A DNA stretch of 22,646 nucleotides from Gallionellales bacterium UBA7399. Lineage in GTDB: Bacteria; Pseudomonadota; Gammaproteobacteria; Burkholderiales; Gallionellaceae. A model generated the notes under the pieces. The model searched no databases, was not told where the DNA came from, and was given only the letters and a program-made list of their open reading frames with translations. Position numbers and translations under genes: made by a program. Within the stretch, counting starts at the first letter, position 1; every line of letters starts with the position of its first letter. This document shows positions 1 through 7,610 of the stretch, in pieces. The DNA lies in contig DKNB01000048.1 of NCBI GenBank assembly GCA_002470125.1, forward strand, positions 1-22,646. Direction: 5' to 3'.

Positions 1-222
1 GACGAAAAAGGGGTGCCCTGGAGGTTCTCGGCGGCGGAGGCAATCGATGGCATTATGATTGGCAGGTGGAGGATGTACGCCTACATAGGGGGGCACTCTT
101 ACTGGGTGATTGTCGCCATCAGCGCGCTGGGCGAGAGGTACCTAAAGACCGATCACGACCCGGAACAACCCATCAACCTGCTTAGCCTACGAGGATGCCC
201 ACCCATGGCAGCAGCCGGCTGA
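1..222 (+). CDS. DUF3892-like small protein, 5' end missing
   Basis: The reading frame is open from the first base of the window, so the gene begins to the left; the visible GTG at 13 is probably internal. The 73 visible codons resemble the C-terminal part of DUF3892 proteins: a tryptophan/aliphatic stretch followed by EAID (the family's 'EAI..Ie.g' region), an aromatic strand with a double Gly, and a closing YLKT..D.....NLLSL..CP signature, here at about 44-66 counted from the GTG. These are small (about 90-100 residue), cytosolic-looking proteins of unknown function. No signal peptide or membrane segment is visible. The call rests on remembered family signature, not a search. It ends 75 bases before the likely mnmC start, in the same direction, with no obvious terminator between. 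Confidence 0.6.
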   Translation, partial: DEKGVPWRFSAAEAIDGIMIGRWRMYAYIGGHSYWVIVAISALGERYLKTDHDPEQPINLLSLRGCPPMAAAG

Positions 223-297
223 CGTTGGCATGATCATACCTCCCTGCTGGATGGCCAAGTCTGCCCCCAACTCGAATAATTGCTAAATTTATCCCCG

Positions 298-2118
298 ATG
301 CTTAGCTGGCGAGATGGGCAACCATTCTCTGCTCGCTTTGGCGATGTTTACTTCTCAGATGACTCTGGCCTGGAAGAGAAGTGCCATGTTTTTTTGCGAG
401 GCAATAATCTGCCAGAGCGCTTTTCGGCATTGCGGTGCGGAGATAGCTTCGCCATAGGTGAGGTGGGCTTCGGCACCGGGTTGAATTTTTTGTGTGCGTG
501 GCGACTGTTCAGCGAGACCTCACCACCTAGTAGCAGCCTAGACTTTTTTAGCATTGAGAAGTACCCGCTTAGCGAGAGCGAGCTGGCTGATGCCTTGGCA
601 CTCTGGCCAGCCCTGCGGCCGTACGCGGACGAGCTCTGCACCAAGTGGCATCGTCGTGTGCCAGGGTGGAATCGGTGGTGCTTTGACGGCGGGAGGGTGC
701 GCCTTACGTTGGTCATAGGTGACGTAATGGACGCGCTGACAGAGGTTCGTGGCGGCATCGACGCGTGGTTTTTAGACGGATTTTCGCCGGCACTAAATCC
801 GGAAATGTGGACGCCAGAGGTGTTTGAGAGCGTGGTCAGAGCCTCTCGGCCAGGAGCCTCATTCTCCACCTACACCTGCGCCGGCTATGTGCGTCGAGGT
901 TTGGAGCGGGCCGGCTTCCGGGTTGGCAGATGTCCGGGCTTTGGGCGTAAGCGTGAGATGCTGCAAGGTGAGCTCCCAGGCTTACCACCACCACGCCCTA
1001 TCGTAACGAGTGCCATTGTGATCGGCGGTGGGGTGGCTGGCTGCGCCGCCGCCGCCGCGTTGGCGATGCGTGGGGTCCCAGTCATCCTGATCGAGGGCGA
1101 GCCAACTCTTGCCGCGGCAGCGTCTGGGAACCCACGCGGGATACTACATATTCGACTGAGCGCAGGCATGGGCGCCCTGCAACGATTCTTGCTTGCGGCT
1201 TACGGGCATGTCCTGGCCCTATTAGACGAGAGACTTCCCGTCGACGGAGAGTCTCGAGCGGAATGCGGGGAGCTGCAGCTGGCGACCTCCGAACCAGAAC
1301 TGAGACGCATCGAGAGGCTGGCGGCGCTAGATTGGCCGGCACACCTAATGCACCGTGTTGATGCGGCCGAGGCATCGGGATTCGCTGGCGTCAAGCTGGA
1401 GCATGGTGGGTTACGATTCCCGGCCGGATGCTGGGTGTCCCCGCCAAGGATGTGCGCGGCATTGGCGGCGAGTCCTTTGGTTACGCAGCATGTTGGTCAT
1501 CGTGCAGAATCATTGACCAGCGTGAGTGGCGGGTGGCGGGTATCTGGGCAGGATGGAGGTGGGCGTGCGTGGGCGTACGATGCCCAGGTGGTGGTGGTCT
1601 GCGCTGGGTACCAGGCAAGATCATTTGTGCAACTGTCGCACCTTCCGCTGACGCCAGTGCGTGGACAGATTACCGCGATACCGGAGACAGCGTATAGCGA
1701 AAGGCTGCAGACGATTGTCTGTGCTAAGGGCTACATTACTCCGTCAGCCAGGGGGTCGCATTTGCTGGGCGCGACGCATGGCTTTAACGATGAGGCGGTG
1801 GACTTGCGGGTGCCTGATCACGCAGAAAATATTTCCAAGCTGGCAGGCATGTCTGCGGCGTTGGCGGAGTCACTGAGTGTGGATGCCGTGGCCATGGGGA
1901 AACTGGGTGGCCGAGCTTCGGTCAGGGCGTCCCTGCCCGGGGCCATGCCGCTTGTGGGCGAGTCCCTGCCGGGACTCTACGTGAGTCTGGGTCACGGCAC
2001 CCATGGCCTGGTAACGGCGGGGCTCTCTGGTGAATTAATTGCGGCGAGTGTCTTTCGGCAGCTGTTGCCGCTCCCCAAGACGGTCGTGGACGAGTTGGCG
2101 ACCGTGCGCGGCCTTTGA
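298..2118 (+). CDS. mnmC: Bifunctional tRNA wobble-uridine modification enzyme MnmC
   Basis: MnmC finishes mnm5s2U34 in tRNA anticodons: its C-terminal FAD domain removes the carboxymethyl group from cmnm5s2U and its N-terminal domain methylates the product with SAM. Both halves are present. Counting from the TTG at 280, the methyltransferase part shows GEVGFGTGLNFL (60-71, SAM loop) and DAWFLDGFSPALNPEMW (161-177, a family hallmark). A dinucleotide fold starts with VIGGGVAGCAAAAALAMRG (247-265), followed by ASGNPRG (281-287) and, near the end, GHGTHGLVTAGLSGELIA. Total length is about 606-612 residues, a little under E. coli MnmC (668). Start choice is uncertain: ATG 298 and TTG 280 are in frame and neither has a clear Shine-Dalgarno; ATG is preferred here. 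Third positions are visibly richer in G/C than in the genes at the right end of the window. Confidence 0.93.
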   Translation: MLSWRDGQPFSARFGDVYFSDDSGLEEKCHVFLRGNNLPERFSALRCGDSFAIGEVGFGTGLNFLCAWRLFSETSPPSSSLDFFSIEKYPLSESELADALALWPALRPYADELCTKWHRRVPGWNRWCFDGGRVRLTLVIGDVMDALTEVRGGIDAWFLDGFSPALNPEMWTPEVFESVVRASRPGASFSTYTCAGYVRRGLERAGFRVGRCPGFGRKREMLQGELPGLPPPRPIVTSAIVIGGGVAGCAAAAALAMRGVPVILIEGEPTLAAAASGNPRGILHIRLSAGMGALQRFLLAAYGHVLALLDERLPVDGESRAECGELQLATSEPELRRIERLAALDWPAHLMHRVDAAEASGFAGVKLEHGGLRFPAGCWVSPPRMCAALAASPLVTQHVGHRAESLTSVSGGWRVSGQDGGGRAWAYDAQVVVVCAGYQARSFVQLSHLPLTPVRGQITAIPETAYSERLQTIVCAKGYITPSARGSHLLGATHGFNDEAVDLRVPDHAENISKLAGMSAALAESLSVDAVAMGKLGGRASVRASLPGAMPLVGESLPGLYVSLGHGTHGLVTAGLSGELIAASVFRQLLPLPKTVVDELATVRGL

Positions 2119-2252
2119 GGGTGGGTCACCGGGGGCGTGCGGCCCATATGTGACACTCGCTCACGCCGGATGGTGATAGTATGCTGCGCAAGTTAAAGTG
2201 GCGTGCATGCGGTGACACTTTGTTTTAAAAAATATCATAAAGCGAAAACAGC

Positions 2253-2837
2253 TTGAATCCTCAGCCCCTCATCCTGGCCTCATCTTCCGCGTACCGTAGT
2301 GAGCTGCTAAAGCGACTAGGGGTCACTTTTCAGGTTGCTGTGCCCGACATAGACGAGACCCCCTTGCATGGCGAGGGTGCCCAGCAGATAGCCTGGCGAC
2401 TCTCTCGTGAAAAGGCGAGAGCTGTGGCGCCACGCCATCCGGATGCGCTGATTATTGCCTCGGACCAGGTCGCCATACTGGATGAGCGGTTGCTGGGGAA
2501 ACCGCTCATCCATGACGCCGCCACGCAGCAGCTGAAAGCCATTCGGGGGAAGAGCGTGGTCTTCTACACCGCGCTGACCGTGCTAAATGCTCGCAGTGAC
2601 GAGATGGAGACGGGGGTCGTGCAGAATTGTGTTGGATTTCGTGAGTTCGATGACGCCGAAATAGAGTCGTACCTGCGAAAAGAGAAGCCATATGACTGCG
2701 TGGGCGGTATTAAATCAGAGGGCCTGGGCATCGCGCTGATCAGCAAGATCGAGGGTGACGATCCCAATGCCCTGATCGGCCTGCCGCTTATCCTGCTGGT
2801 GAGCATGCTCAAGAGGCATGGAGCCCCCATTCCGTAG
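2253..2837 (+). CDS. yceF: Maf-like nucleotide pyrophosphatase, YceF type (7-methyl-GTP)
   Basis: Maf proteins hydrolyse non-canonical or modified NTPs to NMPs plus pyrophosphate. The sequence (194 aa, usual length) opens with LILASSSAYRSELLKRLG, matching the family's phosphate-binding start, and carries DIDETP (32-37), ASDQVAILDERLLGKP, and KSEGLGIALISKIEGDDPNALIGLP near the C-terminus in two adjoining pieces. The SDQV..LD...GKP and SEG(L/F)GI pattern is that of E. coli YceF (m7GTP pyrophosphatase) rather than YhdE (dTTP/UTP). The start must be TTG at 2253: an in-frame TAA lies at 2238-2240, no ATG or GTG follows until deep in the conserved part, and the N-terminus then aligns with homologues. 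No good Shine-Dalgarno precedes it. In E. coli yceF adjoins yceD-rpmF-plsX; here those genes lie about 5 kb to the right. Confidence 0.93.
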   Translation: MNPQPLILASSSAYRSELLKRLGVTFQVAVPDIDETPLHGEGAQQIAWRLSREKARAVAPRHPDALIIASDQVAILDERLLGKPLIHDAATQQLKAIRGKSVVFYTALTVLNARSDEMETGVVQNCVGFREFDDAEIESYLRKEKPYDCVGGIKSEGLGIALISKIEGDDPNALIGLPLILLVSMLKRHGAPIP

Positions 2838-2973
2838 GCGGCCATTGATAATTTTGACGGTTGGCAGGCGCCCTGTGCGCGGGGTGGGTGGTTGATTTAG
2901 TTGCGGGAGCGCTGTATTTCTGTTATTAAAGCGCGGCTTTAAAATTTAATTCGTACGTTTTTGGAGATACCTG

Positions 2974-3396
2974 ATGTCGGCACAAACAAAAAAACCAGCT
3001 GTTCCTTACAAAACCAAGAAGGGGGAGGCTTACATGAACCCCAAGCAGCTGGACTACTTTAAGAACACCCTGAACAGCATCAAGCTTGAGCTGGGTGCGG
3101 ATATCGATAGGACGGTCCACTCCATGCAGGATGACGCCACGGTGTTTGCCGACCCAAATGATCGCGCGAGCCAGGAGTCGGAGATGACATTGGAGCTGCG
3201 CAACCGTGATCGTGAGAGCAAGCTGATCAAGAAGATAAACGAAATGCTGGCAAAGATAAGTAGCGGTGACTATGGCTACTGCGACAAGTGCGGTGTGGAG
3301 ATTGGGCTTAGCCGCCTGGAGGCGCGACCAACGGCCACGCTATGCATTGACTGTAAGACCCTAGACGAAATTCGCGAAAGACAGGTAGCCAAGTAG
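2974..3396 (+). CDS. dksA: RNA polymerase-binding transcription factor DksA
   Basis: DksA enters the secondary channel of RNA polymerase and, with ppGpp, adjusts initiation at rRNA, tRNA and amino-acid promoters. At 140 residues it is close to the E. coli length (151). The coiled-coil tip motif DPNDRASQ (60-67) keeps the functionally key D60, D63 and A65. The zinc finger is complete: C103, C106, C124 and C127 in CDKC...CIDC. ATG 2974 is chosen because PYKTKKGEAYMN (11-22) matches the conserved pre-helical segment of DksA and GGAGA lies about 8 bases upstream. A second ATG at 3034 has its own strong GGGGGAGG element and could give a shorter form, but would lose conserved residues. It is monocistronic here, ends at a hairpin and converges on the flavoprotein gene on the other strand. 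Confidence 0.96.
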   Translation: MSAQTKKPAVPYKTKKGEAYMNPKQLDYFKNTLNSIKLELGADIDRTVHSMQDDATVFADPNDRASQESEMTLELRNRDRESKLIKKINEMLAKISSGDYGYCDKCGVEIGLSRLEARPTATLCIDCKTLDEIRERQVAK

Positions 3397-3430
3397 CCTA
3401 AGTTGCCACGCATTGCTTGGCAGCTTAGGC
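3396..3430 (+). terminator. Hairpin ending dksA, possibly bidirectional
   Basis: GCCTAAGTTGCCA (3396-3408) and TGGCAGCTTAGGC (3418-3430) form a 13-bp stem with one G-U/A-C type mismatch and a 9-base loop, beginning at the last base of the dksA stop. There is no immediate T run on either side. The convergent gene ends at 3467, so the hairpin could serve both transcripts. The position and stem strength support termination or 3'-end protection; the missing U tract weakens a strict intrinsic-terminator call. Confidence 0.5.
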
Positions 3431-3466
3431 TGCAGGTGGGGCCGCCAAAAATTTTTAGGGCGCCGA

Positions 3467-4681
3467 TTAGCAATGCTGTCCCGCTGCGTAACCGGACGCC
3501 CACGCCCACTGGAAGTTGTAGCCGCCCAGCTGACCCGTAACATCCACCACCTCACCAATGAAGTATAGCCCAGGCACCTGGCTAGCCTCCATCGTCTTGG
3601 ACGACAGGGCGTCAGTGCTAACGCCGCCGCAGGTGACCTCTGCCTTGGAGTAGCCCAGGGTGCCGCTGGGCGTGATCTCCCAGTTACTCAGCTGAGCGGA
3701 TAGCGTCCCTATTTCTTTTTCGGAGTACTGGTTTAGTGGCTTATCACCAGAGAGAATATTTTTAGGTAGGGTGGCGCACCATTTCTCAATAAATCTCTTT
3801 GGCAGGTACTGCGCAAAAAAATTGCTCAGCAGCATGCGACTGTCTCGTTGCTCAAGGAATAATTTCAGTGTGTCATGGCCGGGCATAAAATTAATGTGTA
3901 GCGGTTGGCCAGGCTCCCAGTACGAGGATATCTGCAGGATGGCTGGCCCGCTGAGGCCGCGATGGGTGAATAGTATGCCCTCCCGGAAGGTCTGTCTGCC
4001 GTAGCTCACCTCAGCATCCAGGGAGACTCCGGCGAGGTCGGAATACGACGACCAGTCGTCTGGATGAAAACTTAATGGCACCAGTCCGGGTTTTAATTTA
4101 GTCACTGGGATACCAAACTGCTGTGCGATTCGATAGCCGAATGGGGTTGCTCCAATCTTGGGGATGGATAGGCCGCCACTGGCAATCACCAGGGACTGGG
4201 GATGGAAGGTGCCGTGATCGGTTTGGATGTGGAAGCGCTCGCCTGTGTCTTGAGGAGGGGGTGGGCTCATGTGATCGACCGTGGCTATACTGCATGGCGC
4301 TAGTAGGCGCACCCCGGCCGTATCACATTCCTTTTTTAGCATCGTAATGACCGCCATCGACCCCTGATCACAAAACAGCTGCCCCAACTTCTTCTCATGG
4401 TAGCCGATGTCATGCTTGTTTAGCCATGCAATGAAATCCTGTGGGGTGTAGCGTGCCAATGCGGAGCGACAGTAATTGGGGTTGGCAGATAAGTAATTCT
4501 CTGGCTTTGTGTGTAAGTTGGTGAAGTTGCAGCGACCGCCACCGGAGATACGAATTTTTTCTGCCAGCTTCTTGGAGTGATCAAGTACGCACACGGAGCG
4601 GCCTCGACGTGCGGCCTCTATGGCACACATCATGCCAGCGGCGCCAGCGCCGACGATTGCTACATCTATTTTTGTGCTCAT
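3467..4681 (-). CDS. BaiN/RdsA (YhiN, HI0933-type) flavoprotein
   Basis: This is a 404-residue NAD(P)/FAD-binding protein of the HI0933/YhiN family, now usually labelled BaiN/RdsA. The N-terminal Rossmann motif VAIVGAGAAGMMCAIEAARRG spans 7-27. The family signature KIRISGGGRCNFTN (42-55) and a C-terminal FAD-closing segment with GEVVDVTGQLGGYNFQWA are both present. E. coli YhiN has been linked to dihydrouridine formation in 23S rRNA, while BaiN proper is a clostridial bile-acid enzyme; in a proteobacterium the rRNA role is the more likely, by inference. The ATG at 4681 gives the expected N-terminus but has no clear Shine-Dalgarno. It stands alone: the next gene on this strand, dnaQ, lies upstream across a 76-bp gap containing a hairpin. 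Confidence 0.9.
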   Translation of the reverse strand: MSTKIDVAIVGAGAAGMMCAIEAARRGRSVCVLDHSKKLAEKIRISGGGRCNFTNLHTKPENYLSANPNYCRSALARYTPQDFIAWLNKHDIGYHEKKLGQLFCDQGSMAVITMLKKECDTAGVRLLAPCSIATVDHMSPPPPQDTGERFHIQTDHGTFHPQSLVIASGGLSIPKIGATPFGYRIAQQFGIPVTKLKPGLVPLSFHPDDWSSYSDLAGVSLDAEVSYGRQTFREGILFTHRGLSGPAILQISSYWEPGQPLHINFMPGHDTLKLFLEQRDSRMLLSNFFAQYLPKRFIEKWCATLPKNILSGDKPLNQYSEKEIGTLSAQLSNWEITPSGTLGYSKAEVTCGGVSTDALSSKTMEASQVPGLYFIGEVVDVTGQLGGYNFQWAWASGYAAGQHC

Positions 4682-4721
4682 GGGGGGCGCTTGGATGGCT
4701 AGGCAGTCGGTCGTGGTTCCA

Positions 4722-4736
4722 TCCGGGCCACCCGGA
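4722..4736 (-). terminator. Small GC-rich hairpin after dnaQ
   Basis: TCCGGG and CCCGGA form a perfect 6-bp stem around a 3-base loop in the 76-bp gap between the end of dnaQ and the start of the flavoprotein gene, both on the minus strand. There is no U tract, so it may be a weak or Rho-assisted terminator or simply a structured spacer. Confidence 0.3.
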
Positions 4737-4757
4737 AGACCGCCAGAGTGACTGAGG

Positions 4758-5450
4758 CTATTTCCACAAGCACGAGCCCTTGCTAGCCTTATCTATCTCC
4801 ACTAGTTGCTGTGCGTGCTTTTCTAGCTCATCGGCGGTGGCAGGCAGTACACGTAACTCGAGGTGAGAGAGATCTATGTGGGCGTCGGACAACTGCTCTT
4901 CCTGCTCGTCGTTTCGATCGTCCAGAAAATTTTTCTGGCCTCGTGTCATGGACAGATAAACCTCTGCCAGCAGCTCGGTATCCAATAGTGCGCCGTGCAA
5001 TGTGCGGTGCGAGTTGTCTATCTGGTAGCGATCACACAGTGCGTTCAGGTTGTTTTTTTTGCCGGGGTGCAGTTCCTTGGCGAGCTTTAGTGTGTCGATG
5101 ACGCTGGTGCAGTAACTGTCCAGCAGAGGAAGACCGGATAGCTCTAGCTCCTTATTTAAGAATCCAACATCAAAGGGCGCGTTGTGAATGATTAGCTCTG
5201 CGCCCCGAATGAACTCCAGTAGCGCGGGCACAATCTCAGAAAATTTAGGCTCGTCCTGCAGGCGCTCCAGTGTTAGGCCGTGAACCTCTGCCGCCCCCGC
5301 GTCGATTTCGCGTTCCGGATTTAGGTACCGATGGAAGCGTCGGTCGGAGACCTTACGATCGCTTAACTCGATAGCCGCCAGCTCAATGATGCGATGCCCC
5401 TTCCTGGGATCTAGGCCGGTGGTTTCGGTGTCTAGAACGATCTGCCTCAT
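4758..5450 (-). CDS. dnaQ: DNA polymerase III epsilon subunit (proofreading 3'-5' exonuclease)
   Basis: DnaQ is the proofreading subunit of the replicative polymerase core. All DEDDh active-site residues are visible: D7 and E9 in LDTETTG, D94 in HNAPFD, and H152 with D157 in HGALLDTELLAEVY. A short C-terminal segment after the exonuclease domain (about 170-230, beginning TRGQKNF) corresponds to the region that in E. coli carries the beta-clamp motif and the alpha-binding tail. At 230 residues it is near the E. coli length (243). The start overlaps the rnhA stop by 4 bases (ATGA), so translation is probably coupled. The order methyltransferase-rnhA-dnaQ on one strand is common in betaproteobacteria, whereas E. 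coli has rnhA and dnaQ divergent. Confidence 0.96.
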   Translation of the reverse strand: MRQIVLDTETTGLDPRKGHRIIELAAIELSDRKVSDRRFHRYLNPEREIDAGAAEVHGLTLERLQDEPKFSEIVPALLEFIRGAELIIHNAPFDVGFLNKELELSGLPLLDSYCTSVIDTLKLAKELHPGKKNNLNALCDRYQIDNSHRTLHGALLDTELLAEVYLSMTRGQKNFLDDRNDEQEEQLSDAHIDLSHLELRVLPATADELEKHAQQLVEIDKASKGSCLWK

Positions 5451-5920
5451 TGCTCACCCCCATTCAATAGTTGTTCGATTCCGCGATTTGCCAACTCATC
5501 CGCTCGCTCATTTCCGTCGTGTCCGGCATGCCCCTTCACCCAAACCCATTGAACGCTGTGCATGCTTGCCACCTCATCTAGCATGCGCCACAGGTCGGCA
5601 TTCTTGACGGGCTTTTTGTTGGAGGTCTTCCAGCCAGTCTGTTTCCAATTGTGCACCCAGACGCTAATGCCTTGCTGTACGTACTTTGAATCGGTATGCA
5701 GGATTACATGGCATGGCCTCTTCAGGGCCTCTAGTGCGCGGATTGCACCCAGCAACTCCATCCGGTTGTTGGTTGTATGCGCCTCGCCACCACATAGCTC
5801 ACGCTCCTTGCCCATGATTCGTAGCAGCGCTCCCCAGCCCCCTACGCCAGGATTTCCTTTGCAGGCCCCGTCGGTAAAAATCTCCACTGTCCCTGTGGGT
5901 GTTGCGGCGTGCTTTGTCAT
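5447..5920 (-). CDS. rnhA: Ribonuclease HI
   Basis: RNase HI cuts the RNA strand of RNA-DNA hybrids, clearing R-loops and primer remnants. All catalytic residues of the family are in place: D17 (FTDGACKGNPG), E55 (TTNNRMELLGAI), D77 (LHTDSKYV), H131 (VKGHAGH) and D141 (NERADELAN), each exactly 7 positions later than in E. coli. The basic handle region is present (NWKQTGWKTSNKKPVKNADLW in part, about 91-111). Length is 157 residues against 155. It overlaps the methyltransferase gene before it and dnaQ after it by 4 bases each, giving a tight three-gene translationally coupled unit. Confidence 0.97.
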   Translation of the reverse strand: MTKHAATPTGTVEIFTDGACKGNPGVGGWGALLRIMGKERELCGGEAHTTNNRMELLGAIRALEALKRPCHVILHTDSKYVQQGISVWVHNWKQTGWKTSNKKPVKNADLWRMLDEVASMHSVQWVWVKGHAGHDGNERADELANRGIEQLLNGGEQ

Positions 5921-6672
5921 TTTTGGCGTAGCTTTGTGCGTTGAGATATTTTTCTATTTAATTTTGGTGCCCTTGGCAGTAGCTGGCTAACCAGACCTTC
6001 GTTCCATTTTGGCTTGATCATATTTCCCCCGGGGACATGCTTGATCGCTTGTAAAAAGTATACCCCACCCCATGCCGCCCACCAGCGATCGCCGGCCAAC
6101 TCCATAAAATTAAAATAACTAAGCCAACGTTTCTTTATGAGCGGGGGCGCGTAGCAGGTAAATCGTCCCGTCACCACCTCAAATCCGAGTAACGCCAACC
6201 AATCTTTTAATTTCGACAGGGCTATAAAATTTCCCCGCCACGGGCAGTGCGTTCGTGAGCTTAGTACGCGCCATATTCCCCAAAGACTGCGTGGGTTAAA
6301 TCCACTAATGATGACACTACCACCCGGCCTGAGCATGCGCGCCACCTCACGCAAGACCTGATGGGGGTGGTCATGAAATTCAAGCACATGGGGCAGCAAT
6401 AGCAAATCCAAGCTGCCCTCTCCGAATGGGAATTCACTCATGTCCAGTCTCACCTGCACCCCGGCCTCGTTGCCTGCCACGAGGCGTAGCGGCATGCGGT
6501 TGGCACGCAGAAGATCGTACTCCGCTAGGTTGAGCTGTAGGGCATTAAAGCCAAATATATCGGCCACACCGTGATCAAACAGTGCCTGCTCACATTTTAG
6601 TAGGTACACCCCTTGGGGTGTAGAGAGCCAATCGTTTAGCGTGTGCGTGTCCAATGTGCAATACTCTCTCAC
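5917..6672 (-). CDS. Class I SAM-dependent methyltransferase, YafS-like
   Basis: A 251-residue protein of the Methyltransf_11 group that sits beside gloB and rnhA, as yafS does in E. coli. It begins TLNDWLSTPQGVYLLKCEQ (7-25), typical of this family. The usual SAM-binding glycine motif is replaced by FGFNALQLN (40-48), a known peculiarity of YafS relatives. Later motifs are clear: PFGEGSLDLLLLPHVLEF (82-99), MLRPGGSVIISGFNPRSLWG (113-132). The substrate is not known. The start is GTG at 6672, since the next Met lies inside the domain. It opens a three-gene unit with rnhA and dnaQ through ATGA overlaps, and is divergent from gloB across only 30 bp. Confidence 0.88.
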   Translation of the reverse strand: MREYCTLDTHTLNDWLSTPQGVYLLKCEQALFDHGVADIFGFNALQLNLAEYDLLRANRMPLRLVAGNEAGVQVRLDMSEFPFGEGSLDLLLLPHVLEFHDHPHQVLREVARMLRPGGSVIISGFNPRSLWGIWRVLSSRTHCPWRGNFIALSKLKDWLALLGFEVVTGRFTCYAPPLIKKRWLSYFNFMELAGDRWWAAWGGVYFLQAIKHVPGGNMIKPKWNEGLVSQLLPRAPKLNRKISQRTKLRQK

Positions 6673-6687
6673 TTGGACGCTACCAAG
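6672..6687. promoter_or_regulatory. Inverted repeat in the divergent methyltransferase/gloB gap
   Basis: CTTGG (6672-6676) and CCAAG (6683-6687) form a dyad with a 6-base centre and fill half of the 30-bp gap between two divergent genes. It could be a regulator site acting on both, or a chance repeat. The gap is too short for two full non-overlapping promoters, so at least one promoter must lie within the neighbouring coding sequence. Confidence 0.25.
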
Positions 6688-6702
6688 CGCAATAATTTTT
6701 TT

Positions 6703-7467
6703 ATGCTAAACATTATTCCGATCCCCGCATTTAAGGATAACTACATCTGGGCGCTGCACGACCACGAGCACATGGCGGTCATCGATCCGGGAGACGCAGC
6801 CCCGGTGCTGGAGTACCTAGGGCTCCACAAGCTTAAGCTTGTGGCCATACTGTGTACGCATCACCACAATGATCACGTGGGCGGCGTGTGTGAGCTGGCT
6901 GAATTATACAACGTGCCAGTCTATGGACCGCAGCTTGAACTTATCCCCTGCGTAAGTGATGGCCTGGATGACGGCGACATAATTGAAATTCCTGAGTTGA
7001 GTATAAAATTTCGTGTCATAGATATCCCGGGGCACACGCATGGACACATCGCCTACCTGGGTGCAGGCGGTATCTTTTGTGGTGACACTCTATTCGGCTG
7101 TGGCTGTGGTAGGTTGTTCGAGGGTACGGCTGTGCAATTGTTCCATTCGCTGCAGCGACTGGCAAGCCTGCCCAAAGAAACAAAAGTGTACTGTGGGCAT
7201 GAGTATACTGAAGCCAACATTCGCTTCGCGCTGTTCTGTGAGCCAGACAATGCCAGACTTGTTTGCCGCCAAGATGATGTGCGAACGTTACGTGCCGCGG
7301 GGCGCCCAACCCTACCCTCCACCATTGACCTGGAAAGAGATACAAATCCATTCTTGCGTTGCGCCGAGCCGGGCGTTGTGGCCACCGCATTGCGGCTAAC
7401 TAAAACCGAACAGGCTGACGAAGTCAGCGTGTTTACCGCCCTGCGAACCCTGAAGGATCACTTCTAG
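6703..7467 (+). CDS. gloB: Hydroxyacylglutathione hydrolase (glyoxalase II)
   Basis: Glyoxalase II hydrolyses S-lactoylglutathione to D-lactate and glutathione, completing methylglyoxal detoxification. The metallo-beta-lactamase fold metal ligands are all visible: H53, H55, D57 and H58 in THHHNDHVGG, H111 in PGHTHGH, D128 in FCGDTLFG and H166 in YCGHEYTEANIRF. Length is 254 residues, normal for the family. ATG 6703 is chosen over the longer frame because homologues begin MLNIIPIPAFKDNYIW; it is preceded by an A/T-rich run with no Shine-Dalgarno. The gene is followed by a tRNA-Ser gene with its own promoter. Confidence 0.96.
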   Translation: MLNIIPIPAFKDNYIWALHDHEHMAVIDPGDAAPVLEYLGLHKLKLVAILCTHHHNDHVGGVCELAELYNVPVYGPQLELIPCVSDGLDDGDIIEIPELSIKFRVIDIPGHTHGHIAYLGAGGIFCGDTLFGCGCGRLFEGTAVQLFHSLQRLASLPKETKVYCGHEYTEANIRFALFCEPDNARLVCRQDDVRTLRAAGRPTLPSTIDLERDTNPFLRCAEPGVVATALRLTKTEQADEVSVFTALRTLKDHF

Positions 7468-7479
7468 CGCTGGTTTAGA

Positions 7480-7508
7480 TTGCTACAAAGCCCTTTCTGG
7501 TTTATTCT
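7480..7508 (+). promoter_or_regulatory. Sigma70-type promoter for tRNA-Ser
   Basis: TTGCTA (7480-7485) and TATTCT (7503-7508) are separated by exactly 17 bp and each match consensus at 4 of 6 positions. The following discriminator, GCTCGCCC, is G/C-rich, the feature that makes stable-RNA promoters sensitive to ppGpp and DksA. The start of transcription would fall only a few bases before the mature tRNA at 7520. Confidence 0.5.
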
Positions 7509-7519
7509 GCTCGCCCTTC

Positions 7520-7610
7520 GGAGAGGTGGATGAGCGGTTTAAGTCGCACGCCTGGAAAGCGTGTTTAGGATCATATCCTAACGCGGGTTCGAATCCCGCC
7601 TTCTCCGCCA
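7520..7610 (+). tRNA. tRNA-Ser (anticodon GGA)
   Basis: A complete class II tRNA. The acceptor GGAGAGG (7520-7526) pairs with CTTCTCC, followed by discriminator G and an encoded CCA ending at 7610. The anticodon stem CACGC/GCGTG encloses the 7-base loop CTGGAAA, with anticodon GGA at 7554-7556, reading UCC and UCU. The long variable arm typical of serine tRNA is TAGGAT-CAT-ATCCTA. The T arm is GCGGG-TTCGAAT-CCCGC. No integrase or duplicated 3' end suggests use as an attachment site. Confidence 0.97.

Noticed and set aside
348..869. 173-codon minus-strand frame inside mnmC
   Set aside because: It is the antisense shadow of a well-supported gene, has no recognisable domain and no ribosome binding site.
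2150..2182. Possible promoter before maf: GTGACA and extended -10 TGATAGTAT
   Set aside because: The spacing between the two hexamers is 21 bp, too long, and the -10 matches only 4 of 6 positions; a nearby GTGACA/TATCAT pair is spaced at 15 bp and would leave almost no leader.
2901..2929. Possible promoter before dksA: TTGCGG-17-TATTAA
   Set aside because: The spacing is right but the -35 matches only 3 of 6 positions; not strong enough to list.
7520..7610. tRNA-Ser as an integration site for a mobile element
   Set aside because: No integrase, no direct repeat of the tRNA 3' end, and conserved core genes follow on both sides.
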